64,000 nt of DNA. Origin: an uncultured Paenibacillus sp. (GTDB taxonomy: Bacteria > Bacillota > Bacilli > Paenibacillales > Paenibacillaceae). Made by a program: the position numbers and the translations under genes. Of the stretch, positions 7,792 through 15,236 are shown one piece after another (position 1 is the first letter of the stretch; each line of letters opens with the position of its first letter). Below the pieces are notes generated by a model that ran no database searches, was not told the DNA's origin, and was given only the letters and a program-made list of their open reading frames with translations. The stretch covers positions 62,001 to 126,000 of the forward strand of contig CALAWP010000066.1 of assembly GCA_937895345.1 (NCBI GenBank), given 5' to 3'.

Positions 7792-8579
7792 AACAGTCTC
7801 TCCCGCAGTTTCATGCTCGCATAATCGATCAGCAGCACCACCGCCAGCGTATACAGCACGATCGTGCTTGTGCGATCGTATTGGAGAAAGCCGAGCGTCA
7901 CCTCGTAATAATGACCGATCCCGCCGGCTCCGACGAGGCCGAGAATGGCGGCGGCGCGAACGTTGATTTCAAACGTGTACAGCACAAAAGACATATAATG
8001 CGCCTGAATTTGCGGCACGACGCCGAAGGCGATCCATTGCGCCTTGTTCGCTCCCACCGCCGTCATCGCTTCGAGCGGTCCCTTCTCGATCGCTTCCAGC
8101 GCTTCGTAGGCCAGCTTGGCGATAATGCCCATCGAGAACAGCATCAGGGCGAAGATGCCCGGCAGCAGGCCAAGACCGAAAATCGCGACAAAAAGAGCCG
8201 CCATCAGCAGGTCGGGGATCGTCCGGTTCAGATTGAGCAGAAAGCGCATCGGATAAACGATCCATTTCGCCCTCGTAATGTTGCCGGCGCACAGCAGCGC
8301 GACGGGAATGGCGAGAATCGCTCCGAACGTCGTGCCGAGCAGCGCCATGCGAATCGTTTCCAGCATCGCATGCGTAACTTTGGCAAAATAACCCCAATCC
8401 GGCGGAAACATCTCCTTCAGCAAATCCAGCATATTGGGCAGCCCTTGGATGAGCTTCCCGAAGGTCGATTCCGTTTGGACGGCGCTCCCCCACAGAATCA
8501 GCAGCAAAATAACGGCCGTCAAATAATGCTTCAGACGGCTTGGCGGCTTCGGCCGCTTCAGTTCGGTATTCGCAATCAT
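7788..8579 (-). CDS. phnE: Phosphonate-type ABC permease (first PhnE)
   Basis: A 263-residue permease with about six membrane helices and the cytoplasmic coupling motif EAMTAVGANKAQWIAFGVVPQ, followed by FEINVRAAAILGLVGAGGIG, a hallmark of the PhnE family. It overlaps both neighbours by four bases (ATGA). With the ATPase and binding protein it forms an importer for phosphonate, phosphite or related phosphorus compounds. Sequence alone does not decide which. Confidence 0.88.
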   Translation of the reverse strand: MIANTELKRPKPPSRLKHYLTAVILLLILWGSAVQTESTFGKLIQGLPNMLDLLKEMFPPDWGYFAKVTHAMLETIRMALLGTTFGAILAIPVALLCAGNITRAKWIVYPMRFLLNLNRTIPDLLMAALFVAIFGLGLLPGIFALMLFSMGIIAKLAYEALEAIEKGPLEAMTAVGANKAQWIAFGVVPQIQAHYMSFVLYTFEINVRAAAILGLVGAGGIGHYYEVTLGFLQYDRTSTIVLYTLAVVLLIDYASMKLRERLL

Positions 8580-9349
8580 GCCACCGGCTCCTCCAGCAGC
8601 TCGTCCTTCTGAATCGGCCGGCCGTAAATTTCGGCGAACACTTCGTCCGTCGCCTCCGAGACGGGCCCGTCGAAGACGACCTCGCCCGCTCGCAGGCCGA
8701 TAATCCGGGTCGCATACGACCGGGCCAGATTGACAAAGTGCAAATTGACGATCGTCGTAATGCCGAGCTCCTCGTTGATCATTTTCAAATCGTCCATCAC
8801 CTGCTTCGTCGTCAGTGGATCCAGCGACGCGACCGGCTCGTCGGCCAAAATAATTTTGGCCTCCTGCGCCAGCACTCTCGCGATGGCGACGCGCTGCTGC
8901 TGGCCGCCCGACAGCTCGTCCGCGCGGGAATACGCTTTTTCGGCAATGTTGACGCGGTCGAGCGCGTTAAACGCCAAATGGACGTCATGCTCCGGAAAGA
9001 GCCCCAAAATTGTGCGCAGCGTCGAATGGTAGCCGACGCGGCCCGCCAGCACATTGCGCAGCACCGACACGCGCTTGACGAGGTTGAAGCTTTGAAAGAT
9101 CATGCCGATATCGCGGCGGATCATGCGCAGCTCCTTGCCCTTCGCTTGCGTAATCGATTTCCCGTCGATCAAAATTTCGCCTTCCGATATTTCATGGAGC
9201 CGGTTGACCGATCGCAGCAGCGTCGACTTGCCCGCGCCGGACAACCCTACGATCGCCACAAACTCCCCTTTGCCGATAGTCAGATTTATATCTTTTAACC
9301 CTTTCGTTCCGTTCGGATACGTCTTGGTTACGTTTACCATTTCGATCAT
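8576..9349 (-). CDS. phnC: Phosphonate-type ABC ATPase
   Basis: A 257-residue ABC ATPase: Walker A GLSGAGKST near residue 37, signature LSGGQQQR, Walker B IILADEPVASLDP. The segment VLRNVLAGRVGYHSTLRTILGLF between Q-loop and signature is typical of PhnC. Cytoplasmic energising subunit of the importer. It is separated from phnD by 268 bases that contain a strong terminator-like hairpin, which should lower its expression relative to the binding protein. Confidence 0.9.
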   Translation of the reverse strand: MIEMVNVTKTYPNGTKGLKDINLTIGKGEFVAIVGLSGAGKSTLLRSVNRLHEISEGEILIDGKSITQAKGKELRMIRRDIGMIFQSFNLVKRVSVLRNVLAGRVGYHSTLRTILGLFPEHDVHLAFNALDRVNIAEKAYSRADELSGGQQQRVAIARVLAQEAKIILADEPVASLDPLTTKQVMDDLKMINEELGITTIVNLHFVNLARSYATRIIGLRAGEVVFDGPVSEATDEVFAEIYGRPIQKDELLEEPVA

Positions 9350-9445
9350 GCAGGATCATTCCTTACTATTTGACTTATAAGCGTAAATGTCTGACGCCGT
9401 CCTTTAGAGGCGCAGCTTACGTTTCGCGTTGACCTATTAGCTCCA

Positions 9446-9463
9446 TATAAGTTGAAACTTATA
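9446..9463. repeat. Inverted repeat TATAAGTT-GA-AACTTATA
   Basis: A perfect 8-2-8 palindrome in the phnD-phnC gap, just downstream (on the transcribed strand) of the intrinsic terminator. It is near a second, imperfect stem at about 9373-9425 containing GGCG/CGCC arms. It could be an mRNA structure or an operator; no regulator can be named. Confidence 0.35.
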
Positions 9464-9477
9464 CTTGCATATAGGTT

Positions 9478-9518
9478 AAAAAAGGGACAGCCAGACGGGA
9501 TCAACAATCCCGACTGGC
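9478..9518 (-). terminator. Intrinsic terminator/attenuator between phnD and phnC
   Basis: Leftward stem GCCAGTCGGGAT / ATCCCGTCTGGC with a five-base loop (9518-9490; one internal T-T mismatch), followed by TGTCCC and six T residues (9483-9478). It lies 100 bases after the phnD stop. Partial termination here would give more binding protein than membrane subunits, a common arrangement in ABC importer operons. Confidence 0.75.
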
Positions 9519-9617
9519 TTGGTGCCCCGCTGCCGGCAGCTTGTCCCGCTGCATGTCTGCGGCGCAGTTGCCCGTTGTGCATGCAGCGCTCCGGCCGTAC
9601 AATCTTTCCGGCTATGG

Positions 9618-10622
9618 CTATTCCGTCTTCACTTTTTCGTTATACTCGCGAACGATATTAAAGACGCTGTCTTCCGATTCTACATACCCTTCATGCGTAT
9701 AGATGTCCTTGATGATTTGGTAACCTTCCGGATCGGAGCCGAGGCTGATGAACGCTTCCTTGATTTTTTCGGCCCACTCCGGATTCATGTCCGGACGGAT
9801 GGAGATCGTATCGTTCGGAATCGGCTGCGTGAACGTCAGCACTCTTGTATCCTCAAAAACCGTCGGATAATCCTTCGATACCGTGTTGCGGGCGTCCTGG
9901 AAGATCGCTGCCGCATCCACATCGCCGTTCAGTACGGCGAGTACGCCTTGGTCATGCCCTTTTACCGTGATCGGCTGCACATCCTTCAGCGGGTCCAACC
10001 CATGCTCCATCAGTTTGCCCGCCGGCCATACGAAGCCTGCGGACGAAGTTACGTTCTGGTACGCAATCTTTTTGCCTTTCAAATCCTCGACCGATTGAAT
10101 CGGAGAGTCTTTCTTAACGATAATCATCGACTTGTAGAAGTCGACCAGGTCTTCCGTAGGCGCGCCCGTCGCGTCGTCTACGCCCTTGCGCTGAGCTTGC
10201 AGAAGCACTTCCGCCGCTCCTTTGTCTTTGGCAATGACATAAGCAGTTGGAGGCAGGAATCCGACGTCCACTTGCTTCGAAGCCATCGCCTCGATGATGA
10301 CGTTGTAATCGGTCGATACGCTTACTTTAACTTCGATGCCCAGGCGGTCGCCGAGCAGCTTTTCCAGCGGCTTGGCTTTGGCTTCGAGCGTGTCCGCGTT
10401 TTGCGAAGGAACAAATTGAACGGTCAGCTTCGTCGGAACGTAGCCGGCGGGCTTTTCGGTTTCCTTCGGCTTTTCTTCACCGGACGATTGGCTGCCGGAT
10501 CCGTTAGCGTTAGTCGGAGAAGGCGGGGTATTCCCCCCATTGCCGCTGTTGCCGCCGCCGCAGGCGCTAAGAAATACGAGAGCTGTCAACATCAGAACGA
10601 TCGCTTTCAATGAATGCTTCAA
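9618..10622 (-). CDS. phnD: Phosphonate-type substrate-binding lipoprotein
   Basis: A 334-residue lipoprotein: hydrophobic signal followed by the lipobox FLSAC, a Gly/Asn/Ser-rich linker (about 24-50), then a PhnD-family type-2 periplasmic binding fold (FVPSQNADTLEAKAKPLEKLL, DVGFLPPTAYV, KKIAYQNVTSSAG). The start is TTG, supported by GAGAGGGG nine bases upstream; no ATG is available. First gene of the operon, directly behind a PhoP box, so it is expected to be induced by phosphate starvation. Confidence 0.9.
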   Translation of the reverse strand: MKHSLKAIVLMLTALVFLSACGGGNSGNGGNTPPSPTNANGSGSQSSGEEKPKETEKPAGYVPTKLTVQFVPSQNADTLEAKAKPLEKLLGDRLGIEVKVSVSTDYNVIIEAMASKQVDVGFLPPTAYVIAKDKGAAEVLLQAQRKGVDDATGAPTEDLVDFYKSMIIVKKDSPIQSVEDLKGKKIAYQNVTSSAGFVWPAGKLMEHGLDPLKDVQPITVKGHDQGVLAVLNGDVDAAAIFQDARNTVSKDYPTVFEDTRVLTFTQPIPNDTISIRPDMNPEWAEKIKEAFISLGSDPEGYQIIKDIYTHEGYVESEDSVFNIVREYNEKVKTE

Positions 10623-10667
10623 AACAAAAATCCCCTCTCAAACTTGTATAATGAACTAACAGTTTTT

Positions 10668-10721
10668 ACTATAGAGAGGATTTATTAACGGATTGTCATC
10701 CTTTTGTTAATCCTTTGTAAG
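10668..10721 (-). promoter_or_regulatory. PhoP box and -10 of the phn operon
   Basis: On the leftward strand four TTAACA-like hexamers repeat with an exact 11-bp period: CTTACA (10721-10716), TTAACA (10710-10705), ATGACA (10699-10694) and TTAATA (10688-10683). TATAGT (10673-10668) follows nine bases later. This is the arrangement of B. subtilis PhoP-activated promoters: tandem TT(A/T)ACA boxes with 4-6 bp gaps just upstream of the -10. Seen directly in sequence; activation by PhoP is inferred. Confidence 0.72.
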
Positions 10722-10823
10722 GGTTCTTCCATAAGGCCCGGCACCTGCTATGATTAAATAAGAAAACCAGTCAATCTTCTTATTCATGTAGCCTAAACCG
10801 GCAAGAAAGGCGGCAAACATACG

Positions 10824-12413
10824 ATGACAAACAATTCGACACAGCTGACATGCGCCATTTTGGCGACAAGCGACATTCACGGGTACATCTATCCGACCGA
10901 TTACCGCAGCGAACAGCAGCAGCCTTTTGGCCTTGCGAAGCTTGCCGCCTTGATCGGCGAAGAGCGCGCCCGCTATGCGGCGGCGCTGCTAATCGACAAC
11001 GGCGATTTGCTGCAAGGCTCCCCGCTTGCCTCGCATTATGCCAAATATAACCGGCACCTGACGCATCCGGGCGTAGCCTCATGCAATCATTTACGTTATG
11101 ATGCGGCGATTATCGGCAATCATGAATTCAACTACGGGCCGGAGCTGCTCCGCAAGGCGGTGGCCGATTCCCGCTTTCCGTGGCTGTCCGCCAATGTAAT
11201 CGACCGCCGCACCGGCGAGCCGGCCTTCGGGCAGCCCTACATGATCAAGCTGCTTCACGGCCAAGTCAAAACGGCGGTGCTGGGCTTGACGACGTCTTAT
11301 ATACCCAATTGGGAAAAACCCGAACATATCGGCGAATTCCGATTCGACGACGCGGTAAAGTGCGCGGAAAAGTGGGTAAGCTTTATCCGGGAAAATGAGC
11401 GGCCCGATCTGATGATCGTCGCTTATCACGGAGGCCTTGAGCGGGACCCGTCGAACGGACGGGAGACGGAGAAGCTGACCGGCGAAAACCAAGGATACGC
11501 CCTATGCGCCGAGGTGGATGGGATTGATGTTCTGATTACCGGCCATCAGCATCGGATGCTGGCCGGCAAGATAAACGGCGTATCCGTCGTGCAGCCCGGC
11601 TGCAATGGACAAGCGCTGGCCGAAGTGGTGATCGAGCTGGAGCGAACGAAGGAAGGCCGTTGGACCGTTGCGGACAAGACCGAGCGGCTCATTCCGGTCC
11701 AAACGGATACCGGAGCAGTCCCTGAACTCATTCAGCTGCTCGGACGGGAAGAAGCCGATACGCAAGCATGGCTGAACGAGCCGATCGGAACGGTCGACGG
11801 CGATATGACGGTGATCGATCCGATGAGCGTGCGGCTGGAGGATCACCCCTTCGTCGAACTGATGAATCGCGTGCAGCTGGAGATTTCGGGCGCGGATATA
11901 TCCGCAGCCGCCTTGTTAAGCAATCAAAGCCGCGGCTTCGGGCCAACGGTCACGATGCGCGATGTGCTGACGAATTTTATGTATCCGAACACGTTGAAGG
12001 TGTTGCGCTTAACAGGGCAGGACATTAAGGATGCCCTGGAGCAGTCCGCCCGCTATTTTGATCTCGACGAACAGGGGCGCATCGCAGTCAGCCGGGAATA
12101 TACGGAGCCGAAGCCGCAGCATTACAATTACGATATGTGGGAAGGCATCGATTACGAAATTCGGGTGTCGGCGCCGATCGGCCAACGCATCGTCAAGTTG
12201 ACGCGTCAGGGACAAGACCTTGACCTAAGCGGCGAATACAATGTCGTCATAAGCAGCTACCGGGCGGCAGGCGGCGGCGATTTCGACATGTACCGGGGCA
12301 AGCCGGTCGTCAAGGAAATCGAACTCGATTACGCCGAAATGATGGCCGAATACATCTCTCAGCGCGGCGTCATCCACGCCGAATGCAACGGCAACTGGCG
12401 CGTCCTCCCTTAG
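10824..12413 (+). CDS. 5'-nucleotidase/cyclic phosphodiesterase-type metallophosphatase, apparently cytoplasmic
   Basis: A 529-residue dimetal phosphatase of the UshA/CpdB/YfkN type. The N-terminal catalytic domain carries SDIHG, the DNGD..GSP motif, GNHEFNYG, HGG and GHQH. A 5'-nucleotidase C-terminal substrate-binding domain follows (about 330-500, with YNYDMWEGIDYEI). Unlike most relatives it has no signal peptide: the protein begins MTNNSTQLTCAILATSD. RBS AGAAAGGCGG. It is divergent from the Pho-type phn operon across 201 bases. A role in releasing phosphate from nucleotides inside the cell is plausible but inferred. Confidence 0.82.
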   Translation: MTNNSTQLTCAILATSDIHGYIYPTDYRSEQQQPFGLAKLAALIGEERARYAAALLIDNGDLLQGSPLASHYAKYNRHLTHPGVASCNHLRYDAAIIGNHEFNYGPELLRKAVADSRFPWLSANVIDRRTGEPAFGQPYMIKLLHGQVKTAVLGLTTSYIPNWEKPEHIGEFRFDDAVKCAEKWVSFIRENERPDLMIVAYHGGLERDPSNGRETEKLTGENQGYALCAEVDGIDVLITGHQHRMLAGKINGVSVVQPGCNGQALAEVVIELERTKEGRWTVADKTERLIPVQTDTGAVPELIQLLGREEADTQAWLNEPIGTVDGDMTVIDPMSVRLEDHPFVELMNRVQLEISGADISAAALLSNQSRGFGPTVTMRDVLTNFMYPNTLKVLRLTGQDIKDALEQSARYFDLDEQGRIAVSREYTEPKPQHYNYDMWEGIDYEIRVSAPIGQRIVKLTRQGQDLDLSGEYNVVISSYRAAGGGDFDMYRGKPVVKEIELDYAEMMAEYISQRGVIHAECNGNWRVLP

Positions 12414-12502
12414 CGGACGGCAGACATAGCCGCTGGCCGCTAAGACGATGACGAACCTGACAATCGCTAATCGCGCCCCTCACAATTGGCAGCCGCTCGC
12501 AA

Positions 12503-12605
12503 CCTGACAGTCGCTTGGCGCTCACGAGCCTGGCAGTCGCTTGGCGCTCACGAACCTGGCAGTCGCCGGTCGCTCACGAGCCTGACAGTCGCTTGGCGCT
12601 CACGG
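12503..12605. repeat. 26-bp tandem repeat, four copies
   Basis: Four head-to-tail copies of CCTGRCAGTCGCTTGGCGCT plus CACGAR (12503-12528, 12529-12554, 12555-12580, 12581-12605), the third with a CGGT variant and the last shortened. A decayed copy precedes them near 12455. They fill the first part of the gene-free stretch 12414-12941, which holds no credible coding region. Confidence 0.85.
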
Positions 12606-12656
12606 CTAACGAATCTGGCAATCCTTATACCCGTCAAAATGACGAGTTTGAAATTG

Positions 12657-12739
12657 TAACGAATCTCTGCGTCGCTATTGCCCCATTTTCGGACTATATT
12701 CAGCCTTTCTGGGGCAAATAAGCCCGCTGGCGTTCGTTA
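12657..12739. repeat. 83-bp imperfect palindromic intergenic repeat
   Basis: Left arm TAACGAATCTCTGCGTCGCT-ATTGCCCCA pairs with right arm TGGGGCAAATAAG-CCCGCTGGCGTTCGTTA over about 29 positions with few mismatches. A second right-arm copy (AATAAGCTCACCCAGGTTCGTTA) lies at about 12767-12790, and a left-arm-like piece at 12606. A matching right arm recurs at 61574-61602. No transposase is present, so this looks like a dispersed non-autonomous repeat. Confidence 0.65.
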
Positions 12740-12941
12740 AAATCGTAAACCAGCCATTACAGAGCGAATAAGCTCACCCAGGTTCGTTATCACCCCCGGC
12801 TTACCTTTCAAGGACTAGACGAGGCTTATCTTTAACGGACTAGACGCGGCTTGCAATACCGGCAGCCATCAAACGATATCGGGCCTCGCAATTAACCGAC
12901 ATTCGCCAGCTTCGATCAAAAGTTGTTTTTATGTAACAAAA

Positions 12942-13427
12942 TCAATGAGCTACCAGCTCTGCCGCGCCCCGGATTTCCCATTCGATCGGCTCTATGACGG
13001 AGAACGCCCTCGGGTATACGACCTTGGCGATCAGCACGACGCCCGGCTGCCGGAACAGCGCTTCAAATTCAAATGTTTCGTTGCGGTAGACGTATGGAAA
13101 CGACTGCTCCGAATTGATGACCTCGAACACAAGCACCTCCACGGGGTGGCGCAGGAACGAGCCGGGCAGCGGCGTCCCGCTCCCGTCCAATTGCAAATTG
13201 GCCGCCAAATAACGGGCCGCTTCCTGCGCGGCGGCTCCTTCGTGGATGCGGAGCTCGCCGTCCGACAGCGCCGTCTTGTCGAGCTGCTGCGCCGCGGCAT
13301 GCGCCGCCCGGTTGACGGCGCGCTTGCTCTGGGACAGCGTCTTCATCGCCATCTCCTCTTCCACCTGCAGCAGATGCGTCGTCAGCCAGACGGCCATCAT
13401 CGCGATAATCAGCAACAGCTTATGCAT
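12942..13427 (-). CDS. Tad-locus TadE-like minor pilin/secreted protein
   Basis: A 161-residue protein with one N-terminal membrane helix (MHKLLLIIAMMAVWLTTHLLQ) followed by a soluble extracytoplasmic domain, the layout of TadE/TadF-type pseudopilins. No strong named domain was recognised. It is the last gene of the leftward Tad operon, 20 bases after the previous one. A role as a minor pilin or assembly factor is inferred from architecture and position. Confidence 0.65.
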   Translation of the reverse strand: MHKLLLIIAMMAVWLTTHLLQVEEEMAMKTLSQSKRAVNRAAHAAAQQLDKTALSDGELRIHEGAAAQEAARYLAANLQLDGSGTPLPGSFLRHPVEVLVFEVINSEQSFPYVYRNETFEFEALFRQPGVVLIAKVVYPRAFSVIEPIEWEIRGAAELVAH

Positions 13428-13447
13428 GCGAATTCTCCCTTCTCCGG

Positions 13448-13873
13448 CTACGGGACATATTCGCTCATCTTCATGCCGAATGCCCGCATTCGATCGTCGG
13501 ACGAGATCGGCTCGATCCCGATCAGCCGGTCGATCATAAATAGGTTCTCGTACGGATAACTGATGGTCAGCATGATGCCGGTTCCGCGCGGCACCGGAGC
13601 GGCGGGATTCGCGCCGTCCGCCCCGGTCGTCGTGGCAATTTCGAAAGAAACGGCTTCCGGCCTCAAGCCAAGCCGAGCCATACGCTCCGCCGATTGGCGC
13701 AGCATCTCTCCGTCGATATACCCGTACGTCCCGCTTGCCCCGACCTCAAGCAAATAATCGACTTCCTGCTGCAGCACCGCCTGTCTGACGATGACGACAT
13801 GCTTGTAAATCGGAGAAAATAAAATCCAGCAGAGCATGGCGGCGAACAGGACAAATACAAGCAGCTGCTTCAT
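13448..13873 (-). CDS. Tad-locus pseudopilin-like protein
   Basis: A 141-residue protein with an N-terminal helix (about 3-22) and a soluble domain ending in LMIDRLIGIEPISS, reminiscent of the DUF4320/TadE-like proteins found in Firmicute Tad loci. Its ATG overlaps the stop of the small pilin-like gene before it (ATGA), so the two are co-translated. The function is inferred from context only. Confidence 0.65.
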   Translation of the reverse strand: MKQLLVFVLFAAMLCWILFSPIYKHVVIVRQAVLQQEVDYLLEVGASGTYGYIDGEMLRQSAERMARLGLRPEAVSFEIATTTGADGANPAAPVPRGTGIMLTISYPYENLFMIDRLIGIEPISSDDRMRAFGMKMSEYVP

Positions 13874-14016
13874 GGACTCATCTTCCTTATATACTCGCTC
13901 ATGGCGCCGCCGGTCCGCTGCACCTGACGATTCATGCCGTCCTCTCCTTCCGCGACCGCCGCATATATGACGACCGCCGTAATAAGAAGCAACAGCGTCA
14001 CTAATATCGTTCGCAA
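13870..14016 (-). CDS. 48-residue pilin-like protein, TTG start
   Basis: A short gene that is easily missed: TTG at 14016, six bases after GGGAGGCGG, ending in a TGA that overlaps the next ATG. The product begins MRTILVTLLLLITAVVIYAA and ends in a hydrophilic tail, GGAMSEYIRKMSP. It is a paralogue of the neighbouring 49-residue protein: MRNILITVMM aligns with MRTILVTLLL, and both have one N-terminal helix, a polar tail and a C-terminal MxP. Both may be Flp-like pilins, although neither shows the usual Gly/Glu processing motif. Confidence 0.65.
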   Translation of the reverse strand: MRTILVTLLLLITAVVIYAAVAEGEDGMNRQVQRTGGAMSEYIRKMSP

Positions 14017-14060
14017 CTGCACCGCCTCCCGAATGAAAATGTTGCCGGCCGCCGCGCCGG

Positions 14061-14210
14061 TTAAGGCAGCATCTGGCTGATTCGCGTATTGGCCGCGTTG
14101 CCCTGAGATTGAATTTGACTGCGGGTGCCCGTCGTGTCCTGGGCGATTATCGAATTGAACAAGACGACGACCACCACCAGCATCATGACCGTGATCAAAA
14201 TATTGCGCAT
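14061..14210 (-). CDS. 49-residue Flp-like pilin candidate
   Basis: A small protein, MRNILITVMMLVVVVVLFNS followed by a Gln/Ser/Asn-rich tail ending ISQMLP. One membrane helix starts right at the N-terminus. The ATG at 14210 is chosen because GGAGGTGATGGC immediately precedes it. Its position between tadC and the pseudopilin genes is where the major pilin of Tad loci usually lies. The lack of a classical Flp cleavage motif leaves the identity open. Confidence 0.7.
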   Translation of the reverse strand: MRNILITVMMLVVVVVLFNSIIAQDTTGTRSQIQSQGNAANTRISQMLP

Positions 14211-14332
14211 GCCATCACCTCCTTCAATGAAATATAACCATCCTCCTGCAAAGGCGAACACTGCCGCTTCTCCAGTTCGATTCCTCATTCCGCTTGTTTC
14301 GTGCGATTCTCCGATTCAATTTATACAGCCTC

Positions 14333-15223
14333 TCAACCGAGCGATTGAAACAACTGCTGAGCCTCCATCACCCACGGATAAATAAATACCTGGAACGTAT
14401 ACAAAATCGGAATGCCCGCCAGCACGAACAGCACATAGGACGTCGATTCCTTCCGGCTTTCCTTGGCCAGCTCCAGCTTTTCCTTGTAATCGGCGATCCG
14501 GATGCGAAGCAGGTCGTAATATTCCCTGCTCTCATGGAGCCGAAGGGCGTCGACCGTCTCGACAAAGCTCATGCCGTCGTCCGTTCCGATCCGCTGCTTG
14601 AACCGTTGGAGGGCAAGAGACGGGTCGTGGTACCACTCGGCAAGAAGCCGCTCCAGGTCGCTGCGGATCGTGCGCGTATACGGAACGCACCTCGCCAGCT
14701 TGGCATGGATATGCAGGGCGGAATCGGACAAATACAGCAGCTGATTGCTGACGCGGTATATTTCCTTCGTCATTTGCAAGGCTCGAAGCTTGCGAAGAGA
14801 GCGCAGCCACGCCTTGTCCGCAAGCAGGGCGGCCGTCAGCAGAAGCGGCAGACCCGCAAGCAGCTGCGAAGCGATGGACAGCAGCGAGCCGCCGTACCAG
14901 ACAAAAGCCGAACCTCCCATGAACGGGAGCACAAAGATTGCCACTTTGCGCAGCAGCAAATACCAGGCGGGATCCGCACTGATGCCGCAGCCCGCGAGCA
15001 GCGCCTCCCGCTCCATGCAGGAAGGATGCGACCGGGAAATGCGAAGCGCACGCAGCCAGCCTTCCGGCGCCGGCGACGTCTTCCAGTTCAGCGCCGCCAG
15101 TCTTCGCCACCTCGCCGGACGGCGGGGCAGCAGCTGAAGCAGCATATAAATGGCTGCTGTGCCGAACAGTACTTGTCCCGCCGCCGTCGCCGCGCGGAGC
15201 CATTCATTCAACCACTCGAACAT
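14333..15223 (-). CDS. tadC: Tad inner-membrane platform protein TadC
   Basis: A 296-residue membrane protein with helices near 14-32, 95-130 and a C-terminal pair, separated by a long cytoplasmic region (about 140-250) with the RIADYKEKLELAKESRKEST segment. This is the T2SS-F/TadC layout. With TadB it forms the membrane platform on which the pilus ATPase acts. It lies between tadB and the small pilin genes. Confidence 0.78.
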   Translation of the reverse strand: MFEWLNEWLRAATAAGQVLFGTAAIYMLLQLLPRRPARWRRLAALNWKTSPAPEGWLRALRISRSHPSCMEREALLAGCGISADPAWYLLLRKVAIFVLPFMGGSAFVWYGGSLLSIASQLLAGLPLLLTAALLADKAWLRSLRKLRALQMTKEIYRVSNQLLYLSDSALHIHAKLARCVPYTRTIRSDLERLLAEWYHDPSLALQRFKQRIGTDDGMSFVETVDALRLHESREYYDLLRIRIADYKEKLELAKESRKESTSYVLFVLAGIPILYTFQVFIYPWVMEAQQLFQSLG

Positions 15224-15236
15224 GACGCGGTCTCCC

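Noticed and set aside
12503..12605. CRISPR array
   Set aside because: The units are directly adjacent without spacers and there are no cas genes; this is a minisatellite.
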